Source of the DNA: an uncultured Bacteroidales bacterium | Lineage (GTDB): Bacteria > Bacteroidota > Bacteroidia > Bacteroidales > Bacteroidaceae | DNA: 64,000 nt | NCBI GenBank assembly: GCA_902801325.1 | Contig: CADCHQ010000019.1 | Location: 27,073-91,072, forward strand | Reading direction: 5' to 3' | In this document: positions 36,349-45,638 of the stretch, one piece after another | Position numbering within the stretch: position 1 is the first letter of the stretch | Layout of the letters: each line of letters starts with the position of its first letter | Made by a program: the position numbers and the translations under genes | The notes under the pieces: generated by a model | Databases searched by the model: none | Seen by the model: the letters and a program-made list of their open reading frames with translations, nothing else | What the model was told of the DNA's origin: nothing

Positions 36349-38808
36349 TCAGAACCGAACACTCATAGTAGCACCAAACTGGAAGGGTGTACCACGCTGA
36401 GCAAAGAAGAGTTGGGCACCCGTGGCATTGCTGTCGAAAGCGAAAGTATTATAGCGGGTGTTAGTAAGGTTATTGCCCCATAGATTGAGGGAGATATCCT
36501 TGGCAAAATCGAAACGCAAGTGAGCACCAAGGGTAGCATAAAACTTTTGCGAATAGGTATTGGCTTCATCCCAGTAGGTTTGTCCTTGAGCTGTTGTGTT
36601 CACACCTAAGGTAAGAGCACGAAAGGCTTTTGTTGAAATGGGTATGCGATAGTCAACACGAGCCGCTAAGGTATGAGCAGGGATAAAGGGAACAAGATTA
36701 TCCTTATAGGAAACATCTTTACCATCGATGGTGTCCTCATATTTCTTGAAGGCAGCATGGGTATAACCGTAAGAAAGGTTGTAAGCAAGACGGTTATCGA
36801 TGGCATGGCCCCGAAGCGATACCTCTAAACCACAGCTGTAACTCTTAGCGGCATTCACCGTCAGGCGACCATAGCCATAGTTGTTGGCAAACTTCGACAC
36901 CTGCTGATTATGCACCTCCATATAGAAGAGGGCGGCATCGAGTTGAAGGCGATGATTAAACAAGTTCAAGTGAGTTCCTAGTTCATAATTCCACGACGTT
37001 TCGGGCTTATAACTAATGGCATCACATATCTGAGCATACGCAGCATCGTCATGCAAAACATCAAGATCGGCTCTTGTCTGCTGGGCATACTTACGTAGTT
37101 CGGGTTGCAAGATATCGCCAAATGACTGAATATTATACCCTCCTGCACGATAGCCTTTGTTGAAAGAGAGATATAGGACCCCTTCTTGTTTTCCCTTGAG
37201 GGGAAGAGAATATTTGAGGGCTACTTTTGGCAGAAGTTGATTGAAGTAGTCAGCCTCATGATGGCGAAGGATGTCGGTGATGCGCGCATCAACATTGACA
37301 CCCAAGACGCTCTCTACAATGCGAGCCTCAGCACCCGTGTTGTAGTCAATAGCCACATGACTGAGATCATAACGCAATCCTAATGTTGCCGTCAAACGGT
37401 CGGTTATTTTGTAATTACTCTCATGGAAAAGACCTAGATTTTGTTGGGGTGTGGAGAAACATCCAAATATGGGTTGGTCAATGTCCATACGAATGTGGAC
37501 ACCACCACGTGCCTCTATGCTGGCGGCAGTCTCTGCATCGGCCTGACGAAGAGCATCTTCACGCGACATGCCTTGTTCCATGAGTTCCATCATTCTTCGG
37601 CCTGACATAGCATTGAACATACCATTATAGGCATAGTCCTGAATGGTTTGGGACAGGTAGTCATTCATAGCAGGACGGAAGAATATGGGAGCATTCACAC
37701 TTTGCCACAAAGCTGAGACGAACAGCCCCGATGCCCACTGCCAGCGTTTCTTTTCTCCCTTTAGCGTCAGCTCTTCTGTAACTGCTCGTTGACGTTGGTG
37801 CTGATTCATGCGCATGAGATCGGCTTGGGTGTAGTCGACGTCCATGTGCATGTGGTCACGCAGATACTGGAAACTGGTTGTACTGCTGAGTGTAAACTTC
37901 GACGTTTGCCATTGGAGAGAGAGTCCCGTGGTAAAGAGATGTCGCAGATAATCGCTCTCGTAGTCCGACGTCGGCAATGCCGTTCTGCCTGACTGAAGAT
38001 TAAGTTGTCCGTATGGGAAACCATCTTGACTTACCCACTGATAATCAGCTGTATAGTCGAAGGAAAGTGATGATGAAGGACGATATACCAACCGAACTCT
38101 TCCTCCTGCCTCGTTGCTAAGGTCGGCACGCTGACCTGTGGTCTGATTCTTCCAAAACCCGTTTTGCCCATCATAGAACGAAGCTACGGATAGAGCCAAG
38201 CGATCGTTGAAACGATGGTTGTGCATAACCTCGGCATTGCGCTGACCATACATGCCTCCACCCACACTGATGTCCGTACCCTGATAATTCATCGGGTTAC
38301 GCGAATACATACGCACCAGTCCTCCCTCCGAATTCATACCATAGAGTGTGCCTTGTGCACCACGCAACACATCCACACGCTCCAAACCATAAGTGTGGTG
38401 GTTATACATGCTCTTCGTGACGAGAGGAATCCCATCGACATACATTCCTATGGCCGAACTGCCTTCCTTGGCACCAATGCCCCGAATGTATGCCGAAGAA
38501 GTATAGCGAGAGCCATATTCCGGCATAACGAATGTGGGAACATAAAGACTGATTTCACGAATGTCACGCAGTCTCAGGTCACTGAGGTCTTTGGCTGAAA
38601 ACATGGTACTACTCAGTGGCAAAGTGCGTAAGAGTCCACTTTCCTTAGGCTGTGCTACGACAATTACCTCATCGAGGTCAACAACGCGTGAACTATCGTT
38701 CAGATTAGAGATTAGAGGATTGGCGTCAGTAAAAACATATTCAGCACGGAGACCCATAAGGGTCACCATGCTGAACACACACACAATCAATCCTCTATAT
38801 AATAACAT
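36349..38808 (-). CDS. TonB-dependent outer-membrane receptor
   Basis: 819 aa with signal peptide. A TonB-box-like region (DLDEVIVVAQ) is followed by the plug domain (DIREISLYVPTFVMPEYGSR, ERVDVLRGAQGTLYGMNSEG) and a barrel ending TPFQFGATMSVRF. No SusD partner, no carboxypeptidase-like N-terminal domain and no SusC-type motif, so it is more like an iron-chelate or cofactor receptor. Upstream in the same operon (6-nt gap) is a small lipoprotein that could be its surface partner. Confidence 0.92.
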   Translation of the reverse strand: MLLYRGLIVCVFSMVTLMGLRAEYVFTDANPLISNLNDSSRVVDLDEVIVVAQPKESGLLRTLPLSSTMFSAKDLSDLRLRDIREISLYVPTFVMPEYGSRYTSSAYIRGIGAKEGSSAIGMYVDGIPLVTKSMYNHHTYGLERVDVLRGAQGTLYGMNSEGGLVRMYSRNPMNYQGTDISVGGGMYGQRNAEVMHNHRFNDRLALSVASFYDGQNGFWKNQTTGQRADLSNEAGGRVRLVYRPSSSLSFDYTADYQWVSQDGFPYGQLNLQSGRTALPTSDYESDYLRHLFTTGLSLQWQTSKFTLSSTTSFQYLRDHMHMDVDYTQADLMRMNQHQRQRAVTEELTLKGEKKRWQWASGLFVSALWQSVNAPIFFRPAMNDYLSQTIQDYAYNGMFNAMSGRRMMELMEQGMSREDALRQADAETAASIEARGGVHIRMDIDQPIFGCFSTPQQNLGLFHESNYKITDRLTATLGLRYDLSHVAIDYNTGAEARIVESVLGVNVDARITDILRHHEADYFNQLLPKVALKYSLPLKGKQEGVLYLSFNKGYRAGGYNIQSFGDILQPELRKYAQQTRADLDVLHDDAAYAQICDAISYKPETSWNYELGTHLNLFNHRLQLDAALFYMEVHNQQVSKFANNYGYGRLTVNAAKSYSCGLEVSLRGHAIDNRLAYNLSYGYTHAAFKKYEDTIDGKDVSYKDNLVPFIPAHTLAARVDYRIPISTKAFRALTLGVNTTAQGQTYWDEANTYSQKFYATLGAHLRFDFAKDISLNLWGNNLTNTRYNTFAFDSNATGAQLFFAQRGTPFQFGATMSVRF

Positions 38809-38814
38809 GAATTA

Positions 38815-39342
38815 TTAAGAGGCAGGAGTCAGTTTCTCGTCTGTTTGGAAGACGAAAGTCATCTCACCATGCGCACCAGTCGTGGTCATGTTAGCAATGA
38901 TAATAGCCTTCATCTGCTTCTTATCGGCACTAATCAGGGCATAGTCCAGCCAGCAGGAAAACTCTTCAGTTGTGTTGTCACGTGGATTATTCATAACAAA
39001 CGAACCTGCGCCGTGTTCTAGCTTATATCCTTGGTCATTTACAATTCTGCTGGCTGTAATGCCTGTGATTGTTGCCGTGCCCCATGTCTTGTTCTTGAAG
39101 GTTGCTATGAGGGTACCGCCATCAGATATGGCTAGACTGAGAGTGTCGTCCTTATAGGTCTTATCGATGAAGTTGGTTTTCAGGTGCGTCTGACCTATAT
39201 ATATACCAACGACCTCCCTGATGGCTTCAGAAACAGTGCCTTTGTCCTGAGGTTCTGGATCAGGTTCGTCGTCACCACAAGCGGCAAAAGCGAAGGCACC
39301 CATTATTAGGACTAAAAGCAAGTATAACTTGTTCAGTTTCAT
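38815..39342 (-). CDS. Lipoprotein paired with the TonB receptor
   Basis: 175 aa. Lipoprotein signal (LLVLIMGAFAFAACGDDEPD, lipobox Cys near residue 21) with an acidic DDEPDPEPQD stretch right after it, which resembles a lipoprotein surface-export signal of Bacteroidota. The remainder is beta-rich, possibly a calycin-like barrel; family not certain. First gene of a two-gene operon with the receptor, so a ligand-capture role at the cell surface is inferred. Confidence 0.75.
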   Translation of the reverse strand: MKLNKLYLLLVLIMGAFAFAACGDDEPDPEPQDKGTVSEAIREVVGIYIGQTHLKTNFIDKTYKDDTLSLAISDGGTLIATFKNKTWGTATITGITASRIVNDQGYKLEHGAGSFVMNNPRDNTTEEFSCWLDYALISADKKQMKAIIIANMTTTGAHGEMTFVFQTDEKLTPAS

Positions 39343-39418
39343 ATCCTTTTCAAATTTAATTATCTATTCTTAACAAACGGTATTCGTGTTATTGAAGTTT
39401 CACGCCTGTTTGCGACTG

Positions 39419-39457
39419 CAAAGTTAATGAGGATTGCCGACTTGAGCAATCCTCATT
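39419..39457 (-). promoter_or_regulatory. Promoter of the lipoprotein-receptor operon overlapping a 12-bp hairpin
   Basis: Minus strand TAACTTTG (39419-39426), with ATTG 20 nt upstream as a -33-like box. A perfect hairpin AATGAGGATTGC / GCAATCCTCATT (39426-39437 with 39446-39457) fills the spacer and adjoins the -7 box. It could terminate flotillin read-through and also act as an operator. Confidence 0.6.
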
Positions 39458-39506
39458 TGTTATGATTTTAAAGAAACTTCCGAAGGGAGAGTCCCCTCAA
39501 GAAAGA

Positions 39507-40871
39507 TCAAGCGGGATCTTCTGGTTTTTCGGGTTCCTCTTTCTTCTTAGCCAGATACTCAGGCAGTGACATTCCAGCTTGGTCGAAGAGTTCACCAAGA
39601 GGAGGTACACTCTTCATGAGACCAGCCAGGAAGTTGGCTGTACTTGTCTGACCATTGCCGCCTGCACCATTGTCCCAAACGGTAACCTTGTCGATGTTGA
39701 TGCCCTTGATGGCCTCTACTTGTGTCTTCACGAGTTCGGGCAGTTTCTCCAAAAGCAAGAGGGTATAAGCCTTGGTAGCATCGCCTCCTGCGGCCTGAAT
39801 CATCTTGTCGTAACCCTGTGCCTGCTTGGTCAGAATCTCGAACAGACCCTTAGCTTCGGCTTCCATCTTAGCGAAGATGGCATCGGCCTCACCCTTGGCG
39901 TTTACGCGCTTCTGCTCGGCAGCAGCTTCGGCTTCGATAATCAGACGACGCTTCTCGATTTCCTGAGCCACGATGACATTGGCATTCTGCGTCGAACGTT
40001 CACGTTCAGCACGGGCGTTTTCGGCTTTCTGCTCGGCAGCATACGACTCTTCGAGTGCGCGAGCCTGAGTAACCTTCTCGGCTGCAGTTGCACGGCGTTG
40101 TGCCTCGGCCTCACGTTCACGACGATCGGCATCAGAGTTGGCAATGTTAATCTTAGCCTCGTTCTCTCCCTTCACAGCTTCAGCATTAGCGGCAGCAGTA
40201 CGGATACGAGTTTCACGAACGGCATCGGCCTTACCGATTTCACCCATTTTTTCCTGCTCAGCAACACGCACTTTAGCCTCGTTGATGGCCTTTGCAGCAG
40301 CTTCCTGACCCAGAGCCTCGATATAGCCGCTCTCGTCGTTGATGTCGGTAACGTTGACATTGATGAGTCGCAGACCAATCTTCTTCAGTTCAACCTCTAC
40401 ATTCGAGGAAATGGCCTCGAGGAACTTGTCGCGGTCGGAATTCAACTCCTCGATGCTCATCGTAGCAATGACGAGACGGAGCTGACCAAAGAGGATATCG
40501 CGAGCCAATTCCTGAATCTGTTGTGGAGTCAAACCCAGCAAACGCTCAGCAGCAGCCAGCATGGATTCGGGTTCAGTGGAAATACCCACGGTAAAGCGGC
40601 AAGGAACATCGACACGGATGTTCTGTCGCGACAGGGCATTGGTGAGGTTGGCATCAATGCTGATGGGGGTCAGCGACAGGTAGGCATAGTCCTGAATAAC
40701 AGGCCACACGAAAGTACCACCGCCATGCACACACTTGGCACTCTTACTGGTGCCAGAAGTTCCGTAAACAACCAGAATCTTGTCCGAAGGACAGCGGCGA
40801 TAACGATTGAGAAGAGCCATGACAAGCAGCACGGCCACAATGATAAGAATAAGAGGCAGATAGATTCCCAT
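39507..40871 (-). CDS. Flotillin-like SPFH/YqiK-family protein
   Basis: 454 aa. One N-terminal membrane segment (LPLILIIVAVLLVMALLN), an SPFH/band-7 domain (about 30-200) and a long Ala/Glu/Lys coiled coil (about 200-360) rich in EAEA-type repeats, then a short C-terminal domain ending in a proline/acidic tail. Organises membrane microdomains. Downstream partner of the NfeD-like gene, with a 22-bp repeat array between them. Confidence 0.92.
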   Translation of the reverse strand: MGIYLPLILIIVAVLLVMALLNRYRRCPSDKILVVYGTSGTSKSAKCVHGGGTFVWPVIQDYAYLSLTPISIDANLTNALSRQNIRVDVPCRFTVGISTEPESMLAAAERLLGLTPQQIQELARDILFGQLRLVIATMSIEELNSDRDKFLEAISSNVEVELKKIGLRLINVNVTDINDESGYIEALGQEAAAKAINEAKVRVAEQEKMGEIGKADAVRETRIRTAAANAEAVKGENEAKINIANSDADRREREAEAQRRATAAEKVTQARALEESYAAEQKAENARAERERSTQNANVIVAQEIEKRRLIIEAEAAAEQKRVNAKGEADAIFAKMEAEAKGLFEILTKQAQGYDKMIQAAGGDATKAYTLLLLEKLPELVKTQVEAIKGINIDKVTVWDNGAGGNGQTSTANFLAGLMKSVPPLGELFDQAGMSLPEYLAKKKEEPEKPEDPA

Positions 40872-40920
40872 ATTTTAATGTTTAAAGTTTAACGTCTAAT
40901 GTTTAATGCTTGTTGAATTA

Positions 40921-41030
40921 AGACCTAAGGGCTTTTCAAATCGAACCTATGTTCGATGTGCTTCGAACCTAAGGTCTTCGGACGGAAAGACTAAGGTCTT
41001 TTCGCAGAAGGCCTATAGTTTCTCGACGAG
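40921..41030. repeat. 22-bp periodic array D (5 units)
   Basis: Units at 40921, 40943, 40965, 40987 and 41009, exactly 22 bp apart; cores AGACCTAAGGGC, GAACCTATGTTC, GAACCTAAGGTC, AAGACTAAGGTC, AGGCCTATAGTT. The last unit runs into the 3' end of the NfeD-like gene and contains its stop codon. Here the array is within an operon, not between converging genes. A TTTAAAGTTTAACGTC-type tract separates it from the flotillin start. Confidence 0.8.
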
Positions 41031-41615
41031 CAGGGTGTGACCACCGATTACTTCCACTACATGCACTTTCTGACCAGTGGCAATGCCGGGACCATCCGTG
41101 ATAGCGGGAAGTTCCTGTACAGAACCCTCGAACGAGAACTGTATCTTGCCCTCGCCTGTGCGCTCACCAGGAATGCGAAGATAGACGTCTGCCACCTTCC
41201 CAACAGCATCCTCAATACGGAAAGTCCCATCATGCTCCAGTCGACGCATCTGACGGAAGAGGAGAAGGAAGATGACCACAAAGACACAACCTGTCAGCAA
41301 AGCCACCAAAGCCAGCAAGGTGTGGTTGCTAATTGAAGAGGAGAAGCACACACCACCCCATCCCACACCAAGCAGGAAGTTGATGATGTTGCGTACGGAG
41401 AAGAGCTGCAGTGTGCCACCGGTGTCAAGCGTATCGCCAGAACCATCGCCCAAGTCAAAATCAGCATCTCCGCCATCAACATCTCCAATGCCGATGAACG
41501 TCATCACCATCTGTATGATAAACACAGCTGAGGCAAAAATAGCAATGCCCCAATACACGCGCAATGCAGGATCGAGCGCGTTGTACCAATTAATTATAGA
41601 ATCCATATCCATCAC
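41013..41615 (-). CDS. NfeD-like membrane protein
   Basis: 200 aa. Three membrane segments (about 20-40, 75-95, 98-120), an acidic DVDGGDADFDLGDGSGD loop between the first two, and a C-terminal OB-fold NfeD domain (VGKVADVYLRIPGERTGEGK ... LLVEKL). NfeD proteins work with flotillins, here the next gene downstream. Lacks the ClpP-like protease part of long NfeD forms. ATG 41615 or the second Met two codons later may be the start. Confidence 0.85.
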   Translation of the reverse strand: MMDMDSIINWYNALDPALRVYWGIAIFASAVFIIQMVMTFIGIGDVDGGDADFDLGDGSGDTLDTGGTLQLFSVRNIINFLLGVGWGGVCFSSSISNHTLLALVALLTGCVFVVIFLLLFRQMRRLEHDGTFRIEDAVGKVADVYLRIPGERTGEGKIQFSFEGSVQELPAITDGPGIATGQKVHVVEVIGGHTLLVEKL

Positions 41616-41635
41616 ATTTTTACTGGTTTGTAGGT

Positions 41636-41667
41636 CAAAGGTATATATTTCCGACGACTAGGACAAG
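41636..41667 (-). promoter_or_regulatory. Promoter of the NfeD-flotillin operon
   Basis: Minus strand CTTG (41664-41667), a 20-nt spacer, TACCTTTG (41636-41643), 20 nt before the start codon. The -33 box differs from TTTG at its first base. Confidence 0.7.
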
Positions 41668-41927
41668 ATTTTAACAGTTTTTATAATTAAGATTCCACCA
41701 AAAGGAAAGCAAAGATGTCAGAATTAATTCGTAAGTTTGCAGACGAGAATGAATATTGAAGGCTGCGATTGAGCGAAAGAAGAGTGATGCTCGCATCAGC
41801 TTTCCCGAGCATGAGCAGGCTCGAAACGCAGTCTCAACATTGAACATTGAATTTCAGAGCAAAGCGAAGAAACACTATAAACTGTCAACTATCAACTATT
41901 AACTATAAACTATTAACTATAAAAAAA
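41668..41927. repeat. Repeat-filled intergenic region before the NUDIX gene
   Basis: Contains AGAGTGATGCTCGCATCA (about 41790), which recurs before speA (about 45519). Then come ATTGAACATTGAA units and a final AACTATTAACTATAAACTA tract that runs into the ATG. No gene seen. Confidence 0.65.
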
Positions 41928-42482
41928 ATGCCCCATCCCCTTCACCAGTTTCACTATTGTCCCAAGTGCGGTTCACAACGATTTGTTGAACACAACGCAA
42001 AAAGCAAGGAATGCCTCGACTGTGGCTTCGTTTATTACTTCAATCCCAGTGCTGCCACAGTGGCCTTCATCTTAAGGGCTAAAGACGAAGGGCTAAAGGC
42101 AAAAGACAATTGGGAACTACTCGTTACTCGTCGCGCGAAGGAACCTGCTCGTGGAACGCTGGACCTTCCGGGAGGCTTTTGCGACATGTTCGAGACTGGC
42201 GAGGAAGGTGTTTGTCGCGAGGTCAAGGAAGAAACCGGACTGCATGTAACCTCGACGCAGTTCGTGTTTTCATTGCCCAACACCTACCTCTACAGCGGTT
42301 TTTTGGTTCACACCGTCGACATGTTTTTCCTTTGTCAGGTTCGCGACTCCGACATTTGCCACGCTATGGACGATGCAGCCGAACTCATCTGGATACCCCT
42401 ACAGGACTTACGTCCTGATGACTTTGGGCTAGATAGCATCCGCTTGGGAATCAAGAAATTTTTATCAAATTTTCCTATATAA
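41928..42482 (+). CDS. NUDIX hydrolase with N-terminal zinc ribbon
   Basis: 184 aa from ATG 41928; in-frame Met codons further up lie in tandem-repeat DNA and are rejected. Zinc ribbon CPKC...CLDC (about 11-32). Nudix box GGFCDMFETGEEGVCREVKE-ETGL fits GX5EX7REUXEEXGU exactly. Hydrolyses nucleoside-diphosphate derivatives; the zinc ribbon recalls the NADH-pyrophosphatase group, but the substrate is not settled. LRAKDEGLKAKDN near residue 50 is encoded by a GGGCTAAAG repeat, another in-frame insertion. Confidence 0.9.
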   Translation: MPHPLHQFHYCPKCGSQRFVEHNAKSKECLDCGFVYYFNPSAATVAFILRAKDEGLKAKDNWELLVTRRAKEPARGTLDLPGGFCDMFETGEEGVCREVKEETGLHVTSTQFVFSLPNTYLYSGFLVHTVDMFFLCQVRDSDICHAMDDAAELIWIPLQDLRPDDFGLDSIRLGIKKFLSNFPI

Positions 42483-42508
42483 ATAAGGTATAAATGAGAT
42501 TTTTGCCC

Positions 42509-42516
42509 TAACTTTG
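42509..42516 (+). promoter_or_regulatory. -7 element (TAACTTTG) of topA
   Basis: Exact TAnnTTTG, 28 nt before the topA start. No TTTG at the expected -33 position. Confidence 0.5.
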
Positions 42517-42544
42517 CAGCCGCAAAATGAAAAAACCATAGAAA

Positions 42545-44887
42545 ATGGCAAAAGACAATCTCGTAATAGTGGAAAGCCCCGCAAAGGCAAAAACGATAGA
42601 AAAGTTTCTTGGAAATGACTATAAGGTTATGTCGAGTTACGGACATATCCGTGATTTGAAGAAGAAGACTTTCAGCATCGACACTGAGGACTTTACACCC
42701 CAATATGAAATACCTGCCGACAAAGCCCGTCTCGTTGAAGAACTGAAGAAGCAAGCCCAAAAGGCCAAGACCGTATGGTTGGCTTCCGATGAAGACCGCG
42801 AGGGAGAAGCCATCTCATGGCATTTGTACGAGGTATTGGGCCTGAAGCCCGAAACCACCAAGCGCATCGTTTTCCACGAAATCACCAAGACTGCCATCCT
42901 TGACGCTATCAAGCATCCGCGAAAGATAGACTTGAATCTGGTCAATGCCCAGCAAGCCCGTCGCGTCTTGGACCGCATCGTCGGATTCAAGCTTTCGCCC
43001 GTGCTTTGGCACAAGGTTAAGCCCGCTCTTTCGGCTGGTCGCGTGCAGAGTGTAGCCGTAAGGCTCATCGTGGAGCGCGAGCGCGAAATCATCAACTTCA
43101 AAGGCAGCAATTTCTACCGCGTGACTGCTCAGTTCCAACTACCTAACGGCGTTACTGTTGATGCCGAACTGAACCATCGTTTCATCACGAAGGAAGAGAC
43201 CGAGAAATTCCTGGAAGACTGTCGTCAGGCTCAGTTTACCGTCGAGGACATTCAGACCAAGCCCGTTATGCGCTTCCCGGCACCGCCTTTCACCACCAGC
43301 ACCCTGCAACAGGAGGCAGCCCACAAACTGAATTTCAGTGTGGCACAGACCATGATGGTGGCCCAGCGACTCTACGAAAGCGGACACATCACATACATGC
43401 GTACCGACAGCGTCAACCTGTCGAGCCTCTGCCTCAACACCTCGAAGGCTTACATCACCGAGCAACTAGGCAAAGAATACGTCAAGACGCGTCGCTACCA
43501 CACCAACAGCAAGAGTGCGCAGGAGGCTCACGAAGCCATTCGTCCCACCTACATCGAACGCACCACGCTCGAAGGAACCAGTCAGGAACGCCGACTCTAC
43601 GAACTCATCTGGAAGCGCACGATTGCCAGTCAGATGGCCGATGCTGAACTGGAGAAGACCACAGCCACCATCACCATCGCTGGTTCGCCCTACCAGTTCG
43701 TAGCCACTGGCGAAGTGGTGAAGTTCGACGGTTTCCTTCGCGTCTATCGTGAAACGCAGGAAGAGGAAGTCGACCAACCGCAAGGCAACCTGCCTCAGAT
43801 GAACGTTGGCGAGCAACTCTCTCGCAAGGAGATCACTGCCACACAGCGCTTTGCACAGCGTCCTCCCCGTTACAACGAGGCTTCTCTGGTGAAGAAACTC
43901 GAGGAACTGGGCATCGGTCGACCTTCGACCTACGCCACCACCATCACCACCATTCAAAACCGCGAATACGTGGTGAAAGGCGATAAGCCCGGAGAGACTC
44001 AGCCTTACACCATCCTAACCCTGAAGGGCGACAAGATAAAGGAGAGCGAAAAGAAAGTTACCACCGGTGCCGAGCGTGGCAAACTGATGCCTACGGACAC
44101 AGGCATCGTGGTCAACGACTTCCTATACGAGCACTTCCCTGCCATCATGGACTACAACTTCACTGCCGATGTGGAGAAGTCCTTCGACGACATTGCCGAA
44201 GGCAAGGAAGTGTGGACCGATGCCATGCAGAAGTTCTACAAGGACTTCAACCCCCAGGTGGAGAAGACCCTAAATACACACGACGAGCATCGCATTGGCG
44301 AACGCGTTCTGGGCAAAGACCCCAAGACCGGACTCGACGTAAGTGTGAAGATTGGTCGATTTGGCGGTGTGGCTCAGATAGGAACTGCCGATGACAAGCA
44401 GAAGCCCCGTTTTGCACGCCTCCATCCCGATCAGAGCATCGAGACCATCACCCTTGAAGAAGCACTGGAACTCTTCCGTCTGCCTCGCACTCTGGGACAG
44501 TTGGATGGCGAGGACGTGACTGTGGGCACAGGTCGCTTTGGTCCTTACGTTCAGCACCAGAAGGTGTACGTAAGCATTCCCAAAGACACCGATCCGCTCG
44601 ACATCACACTGGAGGAAGCAAAAGCCCTGTTGCAGCAAAAGAACGACGAGGAAGCCCGCAAGGTGCTGCGCTCCTTCGACGAGGATCCCGAACTGCACAT
44701 CCTCAACGGTCGCTTCGGTCCTTACCTGCAATACAAAGGCTGCAACTACCGCATTCCCAAGGCCGAACAAAAGCGCGTGGCCGAATTCACGCTGGACGAC
44801 TGCATGAAACTCATCGGCAGTCAGGAAGAGAAGACCACCACGAAGCCTGCTAAGGCACGACGCACCTACACACGACGCACACGATGA
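42545..44887 (+). CDS. topA: DNA topoisomerase I
   Basis: 780 aa. TOPRIM domain at the start (LVIVESPAKAKTIEKFLG, ASDEDREGEAI), active-site Tyr in ITYMRTDSVNLS (near residue 280), and domain II/III arches. Instead of C4 zinc fingers the C-terminus has repeats of the GRFGPYVQHQ / GRFGPYLQYKG type with intervening TLEEA segments, as usual in Bacteroidota. Relaxes negative supercoils. Overlaps aroK by 4 nt. Confidence 0.97.
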   Translation: MAKDNLVIVESPAKAKTIEKFLGNDYKVMSSYGHIRDLKKKTFSIDTEDFTPQYEIPADKARLVEELKKQAQKAKTVWLASDEDREGEAISWHLYEVLGLKPETTKRIVFHEITKTAILDAIKHPRKIDLNLVNAQQARRVLDRIVGFKLSPVLWHKVKPALSAGRVQSVAVRLIVEREREIINFKGSNFYRVTAQFQLPNGVTVDAELNHRFITKEETEKFLEDCRQAQFTVEDIQTKPVMRFPAPPFTTSTLQQEAAHKLNFSVAQTMMVAQRLYESGHITYMRTDSVNLSSLCLNTSKAYITEQLGKEYVKTRRYHTNSKSAQEAHEAIRPTYIERTTLEGTSQERRLYELIWKRTIASQMADAELEKTTATITIAGSPYQFVATGEVVKFDGFLRVYRETQEEEVDQPQGNLPQMNVGEQLSRKEITATQRFAQRPPRYNEASLVKKLEELGIGRPSTYATTITTIQNREYVVKGDKPGETQPYTILTLKGDKIKESEKKVTTGAERGKLMPTDTGIVVNDFLYEHFPAIMDYNFTADVEKSFDDIAEGKEVWTDAMQKFYKDFNPQVEKTLNTHDEHRIGERVLGKDPKTGLDVSVKIGRFGGVAQIGTADDKQKPRFARLHPDQSIETITLEEALELFRLPRTLGQLDGEDVTVGTGRFGPYVQHQKVYVSIPKDTDPLDITLEEAKALLQQKNDEEARKVLRSFDEDPELHILNGRFGPYLQYKGCNYRIPKAEQKRVAEFTLDDCMKLIGSQEEKTTTKPAKARRTYTRRTR

Positions 44888-45411
44888 AACGAATCATCCT
44901 CATCGGATACATGGGAGCCGGCAAGACCACCATCGGTCGCCAGTTGGCTATGGCTCTGGGACTCCACTTCTACGACTTGGACTGGTACATCGAGATGCGT
45001 TATCACACGAAAGTGGCGGACATCTTTGCCAACGAGGGCGAAGCGCGCTTCCGCGACCTGGAGCGCCGCATGCTCCACGAGGTGGCCGAATTCGAAGACG
45101 TCGTCATCAGTTGCGGAGGTGGCACTCCCTGCTTTAGCGACAACATGGAATACATGAACCAACAGGCCGAGACCGTTTACCTGAAACTGCAACCCGAAGT
45201 GCTGGCTATGCACCTGAGCATGGGACGAACCGTGAGACCGCTTATACTGGGGAAGTCGGGCGACGAACTCCTTGAGCACATCAAGAAATCACTCGCCGAA
45301 CGCGAACCCTTCTATTCACAAGCCAAGCACATCGTCGACGTCTCGCTCATGGACAACTACGAGAAGATTGCAGTCACCATCGACCTGCTACGGAAAGAGT
45401 TGAAACTGTAA
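44884..45411 (+). CDS. aroK: Shikimate kinase
   Basis: 175 aa. Walker A GYMGAGKTTIGR at the N-terminus, DLDWYIE (the shikimate-binding Asp region), and the SCGGGTP motif. Phosphorylates shikimate in chorismate synthesis. Starts within the topA stop (ATGA) and is translationally coupled to it. The 3' flank is a long ATTGAAC tandem tract. Confidence 0.95.
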   Translation: MKRIILIGYMGAGKTTIGRQLAMALGLHFYDLDWYIEMRYHTKVADIFANEGEARFRDLERRMLHEVAEFEDVVISCGGGTPCFSDNMEYMNQQAETVYLKLQPEVLAMHLSMGRTVRPLILGKSGDELLEHIKKSLAEREPFYSQAKHIVDVSLMDNYEKIAVTIDLLRKELKL

Positions 45412-45638
45412 GTCCATTGAACGTTGAACATTGAACATTGAACATTGAACATTGAATATTGAATATTGAACGTTGAACATTGAATATTGAATATTGAACT
45501 TTTGGAACAGCGAGAGCAGAGTGATGCTCGCATCAACTTTGCCGAGTCGTGACAAAAGTCATGGAACGAAGTTACATAAGGCTGCGAGAGCAGTGAAAAG
45601 TTGCTAATTGTCAAATTGTCCAATTGTAAAATTGTCAA
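45412..45638. repeat. ATTGAAC heptamer tract and other repeats before speA
   Basis: From about 45415 to 45500 the DNA is about a dozen ATTGAAC / ATTGAAT heptamers. Next comes AGAGTGATGCTCGCATCA (shared with the region before the NUDIX gene), then a CAAATTGTCCAATTGTAAAA-type tract whose last unit contains the speA ATG. Confidence 0.85.

Noticed and set aside
36349..38808. TonB receptor as a SusC homologue
   Set aside because: No SusD gene adjacent, no carboxypeptidase-like N-terminal domain, and no SusC-type signature; a plain TonB-dependent receptor fits better.
41847..41927. N-terminal extension of the NUDIX protein
   Set aside because: Encoded by an AACTATTAACTATAA-type tandem repeat; the zinc ribbon starts shortly after ATG 41928.
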